From contig NZ_CALLWC010000054.1 of assembly GCF_938015785.1 (NCBI RefSeq), positions 26,787 through 90,786 on the forward strand: a DNA stretch of 64,000 bases. Direction: 5' to 3'. The notes beneath the pieces are model-generated. The model worked only from the letters and a program-made list of their open reading frames with translations. It searched no databases and was not told the origin of the DNA. The DNA comes from an uncultured Campylobacter sp. Its GTDB lineage: Bacteria > Campylobacterota > Campylobacteria > Campylobacterales > Campylobacteraceae. The position numbers and the translations under genes are program-made. Below are positions 25,504 to 34,129 of this stretch, in pieces (the stretch's first letter is position 1; every line of letters starts with the position of its first letter).

Positions 25504-25938
25504 GTGAAATTTAACATAAATGCCGTTATCGGTGGGGCGGATGATGTGCCGATCTATATACCGGATATTATAAGAACGGCGAGGCGAGAGATTAAAAGGG
25601 TTTTTAGCGATTTTGAAATGCACTCGCTGCAAAAGATCGATATTTGCCTTTGTTCGAGCGGGGAAGTGTCGAGATATTTTCCGAAATCGGGAATTTATCA
25701 ACCGAAATATTATCTTAAAAGCAAAAAAATTATCGCGTATATTCATTTTAGCTCAGACGAGTGGAGCTCCGATAAAAGGGTGAACGTAGATAAATTTTTA
25801 GAAAAGTTCAAGCAGTACCTTATAGAGCTTGGAGATATTACCGGGCGGAAAATTGCTAATAATAATTTGGAATTTGACGATACGCAGTACAAAGACAATA
25901 TAAATAAAATTTTTGAAAATTTAGTAGTAAATTGTTGA
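25504..25938 (+). CDS. hypothetical protein, GTG start
   Basis: A 144-residue soluble protein of mixed alpha/beta type, lower in GC than its neighbours. Visible features: DDVPIYIPDIIRTARREIKRVF helix near 14-35, SGEVSRYFPKSG near 52-63, KKIIAYIHFSSDEW strand near 73-86, and a helical C-terminus. GTG start with AAGGACGAGG 4 nt upstream and a good -10 box. I do not recognise the family; small orphan genes of this look are often immunity proteins, but there is no toxin beside it. Confidence 0.65.
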   Translation: MKFNINAVIGGADDVPIYIPDIIRTARREIKRVFSDFEMHSLQKIDICLCSSGEVSRYFPKSGIYQPKYYLKSKKIIAYIHFSSDEWSSDKRVNVDKFLEKFKQYLIELGDITGRKIANNNLEFDDTQYKDNINKIFENLVVNC

Positions 25939-26340
25939 AATAAAATTTAAAAGGGCTATCTATCTGAAGCGGCAAAATTCCGCTTCGGATAAAGTGGGCG
26001 CGAGCCGAGCTAGTGAAATTCCAAACGCTTTAAGACGCAAATAGCGACGAGGCGAGTTTGGAATTTCATCATCAACGATAATTTAAAATTTTGCCCGAAA
26101 GCCTATTGGCTAGCTTAAAGCGCCTTGGTTGGCGCCCCGTAGAATTTCAAAGCGCCGTTAAGCAAGCGATGAGCGAGCAGAGCAAGGCGGGTCTTGCGCG
26201 AACGCATAGGAATGCGCGCAGTGTTATTTCGCAGTAGAATTTTACAGATTTGATCTCGCGCGCAAAAGGCAAGATCAAGCCCAAATGCCCGACAGGAGCA
26301 AATTTTACGCAAGCCGCGCAAGAGCGGTCTTGCGCGAGCG
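25939..26340. other. intergenic region, nothing recognised
   Basis: About 400 bp between convergent genes. It holds several GCGC-rich direct words (TTGCGCGA / GCAAGCGATGAGCGAG) and no supported gene. Confidence 0.35.
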
Positions 26341-26853
26341 CTAAATCGCAGCCTTTAGCGCTTCAAATTTCGCGTCTTGCTCGGCTAGCAGCTGCCCTTT
26401 CTCATCGCGCGAGACGTAAATTTTAAAGATATTCTCGCCCGCTTTGTCGTAAAAGCCCACGAATTTTGAGAGCATCCCCATAAAAGTCTGCGTCACGAGG
26501 ATGATCTTATCGATCTCATCCGTCTTTAGATGACCCCCCAAAATGCCCAGCCCATGCGCTTCATCGCCGTTTGCGCCCATGCCGAAATTATAATATCCCT
26601 GCGCGCTCTTGCCGCTCGGGATCTTGGTTTTAAACTCAATGATGAAGCTCGGCGTATTTTTTACGAAAAGCACCTCGCCCCAGCTCTCAAGCTCCCTAAT
26701 GACCTCGACGAATTTATCGCCGCCCGCGCTCTTTCCGAAGCGCTCGGGTAGGTTTAGCAGCACGTCTATCTCCTTGGCGCCGAGCTCCTTGCAGATCTGC
26801 GCGATCGAAATTTTAGGATTTTGCGCAAACAGCGCCTCGATTCTCTCTTTCAT
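26341..26853 (-). CDS. hutX: HutX/ChuX-family intracellular haem carrier
   Basis: A 170-residue cytoplasmic protein. An N-terminal winged-helix-like segment (ISIAQICKELG) is followed by the HutX core: VEVIRELESWGEVLFV, EFKTKIPSGKSAQGYYNFG, then GHLKTDEIDKIILV and FKIYVSRDEKGQLLAEQDAKFEAL. Family members bind haem and pass it to a HutZ-type oxygenase. The ATG at 26853 (MKERIEA) is preferred over the one two codons earlier because AAAGG then has a 6-nt spacer. No haem oxygenase or transporter gene is adjacent. Confidence 0.9.
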   Translation of the reverse strand: MKERIEALFAQNPKISIAQICKELGAKEIDVLLNLPERFGKSAGGDKFVEVIRELESWGEVLFVKNTPSFIIEFKTKIPSGKSAQGYYNFGMGANGDEAHGLGILGGHLKTDEIDKIILVTQTFMGMLSKFVGFYDKAGENIFKIYVSRDEKGQLLAEQDAKFEALKAAI

Positions 26854-27070
26854 TTTCATCCTTTCTAAAATAAAATTTTGAGCGCCATTATAATATAAAA
26901 ATTCTAAGTTACAGATAACGGCAATCAATTAAAGAGGATTTGAAAAGCTTATTCTAAGAAAAATTTAGCGCTACAAAGTGCTTATGCATAGAATTTTAAG
27001 TGATAATACAAAGAATTTTATCTGCACGGAATTTTATAATTCTAAAATTCCGCAAATCTTTAGAGCTTTA

Positions 27071-27514
27071 TCATAGCGGATCGTATCCGAAGCGATTGGA
27101 CCCGCTATCGCCGCGCTGCACGAAAAATACAAGCAGCACTATCCAACCCACAAATGATACCAAAAGGCCGATATCGCCGAAAAAAGCACCCACTATAGGC
27201 GTTAAAATAAGCAGAAAAAACCAGCCGCTTCTATCGGTGTCATGTAGTCGCCTGACCGATACGGTGATGGCTGGCACGAGCATAGCTAGCTGAAAAAGCG
27301 CATCTATAATGCCGATTTCTTGATGGACGATTTTGCCGGCTATTATTTGATTATACCCTATCGTAGTGCCTAAAACGCCATCTATCAAGCTCAAAACAAT
27401 CCCGCCAAGCACGGTAAATAGAAAAAACCACCAGTACTCCGACCTCGATGCTCGCCCGCTAAATGCGGCGTATTTTTGCTTTACGCAAGTTTGCACAGAC
27501 TCCATAAAAGTCAT
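27071..27514 (-). CDS. DUF805 membrane protein (copy 1)
   Basis: A 147-residue inner-membrane protein with 3-4 hydrophobic segments. Starts MTFMESVQTC and has the DUF805 marks GRASRSEYWWFFLF near 20-33 and SVRRLHDTDRSGWFFLL near 97-113, then an FG-D-P-like end (NRFGYDPL). Function unknown. It is paralogous to the DUF805 gene at 34853, sharing the N-terminus and C-terminus. AGGAG precedes the ATG. A 60-nt gap separates it from the TM2 gene upstream on its left; they are probably separate units. Confidence 0.9.
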   Translation of the reverse strand: MTFMESVQTCVKQKYAAFSGRASRSEYWWFFLFTVLGGIVLSLIDGVLGTTIGYNQIIAGKIVHQEIGIIDALFQLAMLVPAITVSVRRLHDTDRSGWFFLLILTPIVGAFFGDIGLLVSFVGWIVLLVFFVQRGDSGSNRFGYDPL

Positions 27515-27574
27515 TTAAAACTCCTTTTTTAAAATAATATAGGATTATACTAATCGCCCCTTAAATTTAAATAC

Positions 27575-29053
27575 CTAAAACTCCCGCCCGTTCATCTGCC
27601 TTACGTGATACGCCAGATGCACTAGGCCGTAGCCGCCTTTTGAAGCGGTAACCTCCTTAGTGCCATAAACCGCCGAAACATTTAAAACTACCGAAGCTAA
27701 CCACCCTATGGCAAATACTAAGGCAAAAAGCTGCGAGTCAAGCGCTATCAGGACTAGAGTTACTATCTCCGTAGCTGCAATAACATAAAACGCTCTTAGA
27801 TAGTTTTTCTCTCCGCTGCAATCGTAAAGCTCTTTACTAACTAGCAGCTGATAGATCAGATATACCGCTGTGCATACACAATAAATGCTTATCATAAAAA
27901 CTGATGGTTTAAACAATTCAAATCCTACAAATATAGTGCTTACTGCGCTTATAGCCGAGGAAACCCCGACTAACACGGCGTTTGATAGTAGATCCGTGCT
28001 GCGTATAGCGCGCGCTAAAAAATATAGCCCCACAGCTAGGCATATCATTGATATAAGTCCGACGCCCTCCAACGCACCCACTTTATCTACATTCTTGATA
28101 TATCTGCCTACCGCATTTAACGCCTCAAGCCCAAACGCTATATAAAGGGTAGTTTTGGCAGTAGATAGATTCTCGCTCTGCTCTTTAGCATCATCCGTAT
28201 AAACATACAGGATTGCTCCCGCGCCTACGGAGGCATTTAGCTTTCGCACCATTTCAGGCAACCTAAAAAAGTCGCTAACAAGCCAAATCAAAAATAAAAC
28301 ATTAGGCACCGAGAAAATAACCATAAAATGAAAAAAGCCCTGTTCTATATCCTTTAGGTCTGATGCTTGCACGCCCAAATCCGGACGAGATGAGTTTACA
28401 AGCGCCAACAGCTCGTTACCTTCTATACTCGTCCATATGACAGCAACCACTACTAAAAAAAGCCAGATGAGAAATGGCAGCCCGCCTAAAAGCTGAAAAA
28501 TCGCGGAGATTATACGCCCAAGATAAAATCTATGCGCACCGAAAGGCCCGAGGAACATATAAAATACGTAGGCTTTATTTAGATCGTAAACCTTAGCTGA
28601 GCTTTGCGTAGAGTTAATTCTATCGGAATTTGAGGAAGCTGAATTTTGCCAAGTGGAATTTTGCTCCACAAAATTCTGCGAGTTCGCAGCATTTTCGGTA
28701 GAATTCAAACTTTTAGCGTTAGAATCTTGCTCGCTAGAGCCTGTAGCGGCAGAATCTCGCAAAATAGAATTTTCTTCATCCAAGCCTTGAGCTGCAAAAT
28801 CTAAATTTTGCTCCGCAGAATTCTGTGGAGCAAAATTTTGCCTTATGGAAGTGGAATTTTGCTCTATAGAATTCTGAGCCGCGGAATTTTGCTCGCTAGT
28901 ATCATCCGCCACAAGAGCTTCTTGCGCTAAATCCAAATTCTCAGATTGCTCCTGTGGCTTCTCGTCCAGAGGCTTTTTCTCTTCGCCGCTTTTACGTCTT
29001 ATACTGGCTAGCGACGCAGGATTGCTGCTGCCGCCCCAAATATCTTCGCCCAT
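27575..29053 (-). CDS. TM2-domain membrane protein with Asn/Gln/Ser-rich N-terminus
   Basis: A 492-residue protein in three parts. Residues ~1-155 are hydrophilic and disordered, with a run of EQNS/AQNS-type tetrapeptides (QNS occurs six times). Residues ~160-210 carry a TM2 motif (FLGPFGAHRFYLGR) and two helices. The remainder has about eight further hydrophobic segments without a known signature. The repeats in the N-terminus are coded by GGAATTTTGCTC-like words, the same words that crowd the intergenic regions here. Function unknown. GGAG precedes the ATG. Confidence 0.75.
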   Translation of the reverse strand: MGEDIWGGSSNPASLASIRRKSGEEKKPLDEKPQEQSENLDLAQEALVADDTSEQNSAAQNSIEQNSTSIRQNFAPQNSAEQNLDFAAQGLDEENSILRDSAATGSSEQDSNAKSLNSTENAANSQNFVEQNSTWQNSASSNSDRINSTQSSAKVYDLNKAYVFYMFLGPFGAHRFYLGRIISAIFQLLGGLPFLIWLFLVVVAVIWTSIEGNELLALVNSSRPDLGVQASDLKDIEQGFFHFMVIFSVPNVLFLIWLVSDFFRLPEMVRKLNASVGAGAILYVYTDDAKEQSENLSTAKTTLYIAFGLEALNAVGRYIKNVDKVGALEGVGLISMICLAVGLYFLARAIRSTDLLSNAVLVGVSSAISAVSTIFVGFELFKPSVFMISIYCVCTAVYLIYQLLVSKELYDCSGEKNYLRAFYVIAATEIVTLVLIALDSQLFALVFAIGWLASVVLNVSAVYGTKEVTASKGGYGLVHLAYHVRQMNGREF

Positions 29054-29142
29054 CTGCTCTCCTTGATTTTTAAAGCAATTTTACCTGAAATTTAAGGAAT
29101 TTTTGTATATTCGCCACTACAAATTCAAAACAAAGGACAAAA

Positions 29143-29667
29143 ATGCCAACAGTAACATTTCAAGGAAAACCTGTAGAGCTAAGCGGGCAAGAGATAAATC
29201 TAGGCGATCGCGCGCCGCAAGTACGCTTAGTAGCTCAAGATCTAAGCGAAATCGAGATCGCTAGCGGCAAGCACGTGCAAATTATCGTCGCCGTGCCGTC
29301 GCTAGATACGCCCGTCTGCGCGACGGAGGCACGCAAGTTCAACGAGCGCGCTGCATCGCTTCCCAACACCGAAGTAATCGTCGTTTCGATGGATTTGCCG
29401 TTTGCGATGGGGAGGTTTTGTACGACTGAGGGGATCAAAAATCTACGCGTTGCAAGCGATTTCCGCGATAAGGAATTTTGCCGCCGCTACGGCACTCTCA
29501 TCGCCAGCGGCGCATTGGCAGGTCTTAGCGCCAGAGCAATCTTCGTCATAGATACCGCAGGCGTCGTGGTTTATAAAGAGCTCGTAAGCGACATAGCCTC
29601 TGAGCCCGACTACGACGCAGCCCTAGATTTTGCGGAGCTCGTCGCTCGCAACAGCTGCTCTAACTGA
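29143..29667 (+). CDS. tpx: thiol peroxidase Tpx
   Basis: A 174-residue atypical 2-Cys peroxiredoxin. Peroxidatic Cys59 in PSLDTPVC and resolving Cys93 in GRFC, 34 residues apart as usual for Tpx. The N-terminal VTFQGKPVELSGQEINLGDRAP and the Arg in the AIFVID region complete the fold. It reduces H2O2 and alkyl hydroperoxides using thioredoxin. AAAGGAC precedes the ATG and TATATT upstream may be the -10. An extra cysteine sits near the C-terminus (NSCSN). Monocistronic. Confidence 0.96.
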   Translation: MPTVTFQGKPVELSGQEINLGDRAPQVRLVAQDLSEIEIASGKHVQIIVAVPSLDTPVCATEARKFNERAASLPNTEVIVVSMDLPFAMGRFCTTEGIKNLRVASDFRDKEFCRRYGTLIASGALAGLSARAIFVIDTAGVVVYKELVSDIASEPDYDAALDFAELVARNSCSN

Positions 29668-29733
29668 GCAAGATAATAGATCCAAGGTTTGGATAATTTT
29701 AGCCTCGCTTTAGTTCACTACTTTAAGCAAATT

Positions 29734-29766
29734 CGCCCTACTGCAAGTAAAAAACGAAGTAGGGCG
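29734..29766 (+). terminator. hairpin after tpx
   Basis: CGCCCTACT and AGTAGGGCG make a 9-bp stem with a 15-nt loop, ~65 nt after the tpx stop. No strong T-run. Confidence 0.4.
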
Positions 29767-29885
29767 CTTAAAATTCTACTTCAATTTTACATTTTGATTT
29801 TATGCTTTGATTTGCGCTTCGGCGCATGCAAAGCTGTTAGCGCACTGCGATAGCAAGCGGATGAGAACAAAATTTATAGGATCGC

Positions 29886-29914
29886 CTGCTGCTAAATTTT
29901 AAATTTAGCAGCAG
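29886..29914. terminator. 29-bp perfect palindrome between convergent genes
   Basis: CTGCTGCTAAATTT and AAATTTAGCAGCAG flank a single central T. It lies between tpx and the convergent SUKH-like gene, ~30 bp from the latter's stop, and could end both transcripts. Confidence 0.45.
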
Positions 29915-29942
29915 CGGGAGTTGAAATTTTAAATTTGCCCGC

Positions 29943-30659
29943 TTAGCCACTCCGCGCGATAAATTCGCTAAAAGAGATCTCGCGTGCGTAAAATTTAACT
30001 CCGAGCGAGGCGAGTTTGTTTTGCAGCGCTAGCGCCGACTCCTCTATGCCGCTAAAAAGGCAAAGCGGCAAATTTTGCGTTCTCTCTTTGGTCGCTGCAA
30101 AGCTCCCATCTTCAAAAATTTTCTTTAAAAACACGAGCGTTTTTACCTTATCCGCGCCCAAGTCCTCGATGAAAACGCTGAAATATTTATATTCGGGCTC
30201 CTCGCGCGCTTCATCTTGCTTCGCGTAGTCGTCCGCCAGTTCGCGATAAAATTCGTTGTTTAAATCCGTAAGCGGCGCGATCGCTTCAAGTGAGCAAGGC
30301 GCCTCAAGCGCGGCAAGGGCGGTTAAAATTTCTTCAAATTTAACGATGTCGTCCGCAACTTTAATCGGCTCCCAAGAACCAGCGCCGTGATAGGCAAAAT
30401 ACACGGGCGAAGCGTCCCCCAGGGCAAAATCTACGAAAAACGGATCGTCCATGCCGTTACGCGCGATGACCCGCCAGCTCTTTCGCCACTGCCCGGGCGT
30501 ATCGTCTGCAAGCTCCTCGCCCGTTTTGCGGCTAGCGAGCCTATACCCCTCCTGAAAACTCTCAAACTCGCCCTCATCGGGATAGAAAAACGGCAGCAAA
30601 ATGGACTCTGAAACGATGCGTTTGCGGATAAAATTTCGGATCAAATTCGGGATTTGCAT
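29943..30659 (-). CDS. SUKH/SMI1-like protein with L7/L12-like C-terminus
   Basis: A 238-residue soluble protein. Residues ~20-130 fit a SMI1/KNR4 (SUKH) domain: W-K-SWRVIARNGMDDPFFVDF near 60-80, ASPVYFAYHGAGSWEPIKVADDI near 84-106 and the following helix. Residues ~165-235 (KVKTLVFLKKIF ... ESALALQNKLASLGVKFYARE) look like the ribosomal L7/L12 C-terminal fold. SUKH proteins include immunity proteins of contact-dependent toxins; no toxin gene is adjacent. Start ATG is weakly supported by its ribosome site (AGGTCGCGCC). Confidence 0.65.
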   Translation of the reverse strand: MQIPNLIRNFIRKRIVSESILLPFFYPDEGEFESFQEGYRLASRKTGEELADDTPGQWRKSWRVIARNGMDDPFFVDFALGDASPVYFAYHGAGSWEPIKVADDIVKFEEILTALAALEAPCSLEAIAPLTDLNNEFYRELADDYAKQDEAREEPEYKYFSVFIEDLGADKVKTLVFLKKIFEDGSFAATKERTQNLPLCLFSGIEESALALQNKLASLGVKFYAREISFSEFIARSG

Positions 30660-30974
30660 GGCGCGACCTTTGGGTTAAATTTGAGCGAATTTTAGCAGAG
30701 TTTTTACTCCGCGCAAAATTTACGTTTGAATTTGACGAATATGAAAGAAAGTAAATTTACGCTCAAAGTTTGATGAATTAAATTTGAGCGCAAAAAGACA
30801 AGCCAAGATTTGCAAGACGAGACGATGTACCGCCAGAAAAACGTAAGCGGAAGTATTTTAAGATGGATTTGAACGTTGCGACGAAAATTTCGTTCCAAGA
30901 CTAGGCAATTAGCCTGTCGCAGGGCGAAATTTTCTAGCTCATTCAAAGACGTTTAAAAGACGACGCGTTAAATT
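30660..30974. other. intergenic region, nothing recognised
   Basis: About 315 bp, including AAATTTACG-type words. The minus-strand frame 30704-30946 has an implausible composition and no ribosome site. Confidence 0.35.
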
Positions 30975-33422
30975 CTACAAAGATTGTAGGATTTTAGGTT
31001 TACCAAACGCCGTAATCGGCTTAATCTCTCCCTTAAATTTCTCAATCTGCGCTAGTACGGTGTGAGCCGAGTTACTTTGCGCGAGACTTGACGTGCCTTT
31101 ATCAAACGTAAGCACGTTTACGCAGCCGTGCTGGCAGAGGCTCCTCTCGCCCCAAACCTCGGGATCGTACCAAGCGCCCTCGCAGATCGCTGCGACGCGC
31201 TCGGGCACGATGTCGGTAATGAGTACGCCTGCCAAAATTTCGCCGCGATCGTTAAAAACGCGCACGATGTCGCCGTTCGCAAGCCCGCGAGCTTCGGCGT
31301 CTTTTGGATTTATCAGCACCGGCTCTCTGCCGCTAACCTCGGCAAAATTTCTGATGATCGAGTTGTTTAGCTGGCTGTGCAAGCGGTAGCGAGAGTGCGG
31401 ACTTACGATGTGGATCGGATACTTCGCCGTCTTTTTCGCATCGCCTAGCCACTCCTTAGGCTCGATCCAAGTAGGCATCGGCGGGCAGTCGGCATAGCCC
31501 ATCTTAGCGATTACCGGTGAGTAGAGCTCGATCTTGCCAGACGGCGTACCGAGGCGGTTTTTGGCGGGATTTTCGCGGAATGCCGCAAGGCGCGTATATA
31601 GCGCGCTACTCTCGTCGTCCTTTTCAAAGCGCACGAAGCCTTTATCGTAAAATTCCTCGAAGCTAGGCATCGTTATATTTAGACCTTTGGCTTGCTCTGC
31701 GGCATCGGCGTAGAATTCCTTCATCCAGCCTAGCTCGTCCTTGCCCTCGCTAAAGACCTCGCCATATCCCCAGCGCTTGCAGATCTGCTCGCAGATCCAA
31801 AAGTCGCTCTTGCTCTCGCCCATCGGCTCGATTGCAGGCCTGTAAGCGACTATATATTCGCCCGTAGCGCCCGTTTGGTTGATGTCGTTGCGCTCGACCT
31901 CGATCGCGACGGGAAGCACGATGTCGCTAAGTTTTGCGGTGCTCGTCCAGTACGGCTCGGCGGTGATGACGGTGTCAAATTTACGCCACTGCTTGACGAT
32001 ATTATTCACGTCTTGATGGCGCGTAAACATCGATCCGCACGCCATATATGCGACTCTCATATGCGGCAGCTTGATCTTGGTGCCGTCATAATCGATCTGC
32101 TTGCCCGGATGCTCCAGCGCCTCTATGCTGCGAGAGGACGGGATGGTGATGTTTTTCGCGTTTTTCCAAGGCGCAGAGCCCGTGTTTTCGTATTTCTCAT
32201 CTATACGCGTGCTAAGTCCCTTTAAAATCGGAGCTACCTTATCCGTAGCGCCCGCAGAGCCGTAGCCCAGGCTAAATTCAAAGCCTAGACCCTCCTTGCC
32301 GATATATCCCAGCATCGCATTAAGCGCCACGAGCGCCCAGAAAGGCTGCTCGCCGTGATCGGCGCGCTGCAAACCGCGACCGATTAGGATCGTGGTCGGC
32401 TCCTTTGCAAGTGCCGTAGCAAATTTCGCAATAGCCTCCTCGCTAAGTCCGCAAATTTTGCTCGCCCAAGCTGCGTCCTTTACGATTTTATCGCTCTCGC
32501 CTAGAAAATACGCTTTAAATTTATTAAATCCGACGGTGTATTTTTTGATAAATTCCTCGTCGTAGAGGTTGTTCGTAAAGAGATAATGGCACATACCGAT
32601 GATGAGCGCAGTGTCGGTGTTTGGGCGCACGATGATATCTTCGCTACCGAAGTAGCGCGCGGTGTCGTTTCTCATCACGTTTACGCTGTAGGTTTTGATG
32701 CCTGATTTTTTAAGCTCTTGCATGCCGATGTAGCCGTCGTGCGTAGGCGGAATGGATGAAATTTGATTGGTTACCGCAGGATCGGTCGCCCAAAATACGA
32801 CGTTTTTGGCGTTTTTGACGATCGCTTTCCACGTAGTAGGCGCGTCATAAACGGCGCTTGAGCCCAGCACGTGAGGCATGATAACGAGCCCCGCGCCGGT
32901 CGAGTAATCACCGCTTTCCTCTACGTAGCCGCCTAAAATTTTAAGCATTCGGTGCGCTACGGTGCGTCCCCAGCCGATCTTGCCGCTGCCGCCCCACCAG
33001 TAGCACTCGCCGTAGATCGCCTCGGCGCCGTATTTGTCGAAATTTTCTTTCAAAGCCTTCGCCGCTAGATCAAGCGCTACGTCCCAGCTAACTCGCACGA
33101 ACTCCTCTTTGCCGCGCAGTTCGCTCTTTGCCGCGCCTTTTGCCTTTAGATAGCTTTTGCGCACCATCGGATAGAGCACGCGGTTTTCGTTTTGGATATT
33201 ATCGGGCAAGCTATAATTCATCGTGTTTGGAAATTTATCGCCTTCAAAATCGCTTACCGAAACGATCTGCGACGAGTTTAAATTTAGCCAAAAAGTACCG
33301 AATCTGTTCGCGCCGAATACCTTTTTGTTATCAAAAATCGTCTGCGTGACCCCCTCAATCCTGCTAGCGCTTGCCGCGCTTGCGCCTAAAATCCCTGCCT
33401 TTAAAAAGTCTCGCCTTTTCAT
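30975..33422 (-). CDS. TorA-type molybdopterin S/N-oxide reductase (copy 2)
   Basis: An 815-residue periplasmic molybdoenzyme. Tat signal RRDFLKAG. Ser174 in GDYSTGAG is the expected Mo ligand; other MGD-site segments include GRGLQRADHGEQPFW, MACGSMFTRHQD, SPHSRYRLHSQ and EPVLINPKDAE. It is clearly paralogous to the reductase 7 kb away but diverged through the N-terminal third. Its cytochrome partner gene lies 13 nt upstream. Different substrates for the two copies (for example TMAO versus a sulfoxide) are likely but not visible in the sequence. Confidence 0.9.
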   Translation of the reverse strand: MKRRDFLKAGILGASAASASRIEGVTQTIFDNKKVFGANRFGTFWLNLNSSQIVSVSDFEGDKFPNTMNYSLPDNIQNENRVLYPMVRKSYLKAKGAAKSELRGKEEFVRVSWDVALDLAAKALKENFDKYGAEAIYGECYWWGGSGKIGWGRTVAHRMLKILGGYVEESGDYSTGAGLVIMPHVLGSSAVYDAPTTWKAIVKNAKNVVFWATDPAVTNQISSIPPTHDGYIGMQELKKSGIKTYSVNVMRNDTARYFGSEDIIVRPNTDTALIIGMCHYLFTNNLYDEEFIKKYTVGFNKFKAYFLGESDKIVKDAAWASKICGLSEEAIAKFATALAKEPTTILIGRGLQRADHGEQPFWALVALNAMLGYIGKEGLGFEFSLGYGSAGATDKVAPILKGLSTRIDEKYENTGSAPWKNAKNITIPSSRSIEALEHPGKQIDYDGTKIKLPHMRVAYMACGSMFTRHQDVNNIVKQWRKFDTVITAEPYWTSTAKLSDIVLPVAIEVERNDINQTGATGEYIVAYRPAIEPMGESKSDFWICEQICKRWGYGEVFSEGKDELGWMKEFYADAAEQAKGLNITMPSFEEFYDKGFVRFEKDDESSALYTRLAAFRENPAKNRLGTPSGKIELYSPVIAKMGYADCPPMPTWIEPKEWLGDAKKTAKYPIHIVSPHSRYRLHSQLNNSIIRNFAEVSGREPVLINPKDAEARGLANGDIVRVFNDRGEILAGVLITDIVPERVAAICEGAWYDPEVWGERSLCQHGCVNVLTFDKGTSSLAQSNSAHTVLAQIEKFKGEIKPITAFGKPKILQSL

Positions 33423-33435
33423 CTGATCTCCTTTA

Positions 33436-34002
33436 TCATTCAGGTTTTTTTGCGTTGTGTTGTAGGTATTTTATGATCAAATTTAGCTCGTCGCCCTCGA
33501 GCGCTACGTAGTTTGCATTGATCATCTCTTGTAAATTTGCAGGCCACTGATTTGCCGTGAAGCTCTTTGGCTCATGCAGGCGGTGACACGCCGAGCAGAT
33601 CTGCTCGTAGTTCGTCTTTGCCTCCGCATAAAGAGCCTTAGCGTCCTTAGCTACGGCATCCGAGCTGATTTCGTAAATTCCCTCCGCCTCATACCAGATC
33701 TCGCCGTAATCGTCCTCGAGCTTTTTGCCCTTTTTAAAATTTGCTTCGGCTTCGTTCGTAAAAATCGCGTAAATTTCAGCTTCTTTCATATTTTTTTGGA
33801 TTTGAAGCTGATAGTTTTCGCTCACGACGCCTTTAATTTTAATCTTGGCAACGCCGCCATCGCTGGATATTACCTCGATCGGCGTTAAAATTTCAGCCTC
33901 GCCGATTGCTTTGCCGTCTTGCGAGATCGTAGCGGTTTTAGAGATCACCTCGCCGCCGAAAAGCGAACACGCACAGATAAATGAGATAAAAATTTTCCTC
34001 AT
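33436..34002 (-). CDS. monohaem cytochrome c, TorC-like electron donor (copy 2)
   Basis: A 188-residue exported cytochrome. Signal peptide ~1-17 (MRKIFISFICACSLFGG). Single haem site CSACH at 136-140 followed by RLHEP and a candidate axial Met in LQEMINANY. The ~110-residue N-terminal beta domain matches that of the first copy in layout. It donates electrons to the reductase encoded 13 nt downstream. The gene is divergent from a Crp-family regulator, with a palindrome in the shared 127-bp region. Confidence 0.88.
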   Translation of the reverse strand: MRKIFISFICACSLFGGEVISKTATISQDGKAIGEAEILTPIEVISSDGGVAKIKIKGVVSENYQLQIQKNMKEAEIYAIFTNEAEANFKKGKKLEDDYGEIWYEAEGIYEISSDAVAKDAKALYAEAKTNYEQICSACHRLHEPKSFTANQWPANLQEMINANYVALEGDELNLIIKYLQHNAKKPE

Positions 34003-34056
34003 AAAGTATCCTTTCTAGGTTGTCTTTAACGCGAATTATAAATCAAAAATAAATTT

Positions 34057-34082
34057 AAATTTGTCGCGATTGCGACGAATTT
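34057..34082. promoter_or_regulatory. palindrome between the cytochrome and Crp-family genes
   Basis: AAATT-T-GTCGC-GATT-GCGAC-G-AATTT: ten of eleven positions in each arm are symmetric around a 4-bp centre. It lies 55 bp from the cytochrome start and 48 bp from the regulator start. The half-site AAATTTGTCGC is a good candidate for the adjacent regulator. Confidence 0.55.
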
Positions 34083-34129
34083 ATCCTTTTTATGTAAAAT
34101 TTACGTGAAATTTTATGCAAAGAGCTGCT

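Noticed and set aside
26115..26321. 68-codon minus-strand frame before hutX
   Set aside because: Arg/Leu-rich, no ribosome site, sits in a GC-rich gap with repeated words.
30704..30946. 80-codon minus-strand frame
   Set aside because: No ribosome site, unlikely amino-acid mix, overlaps repeat-like sequence.
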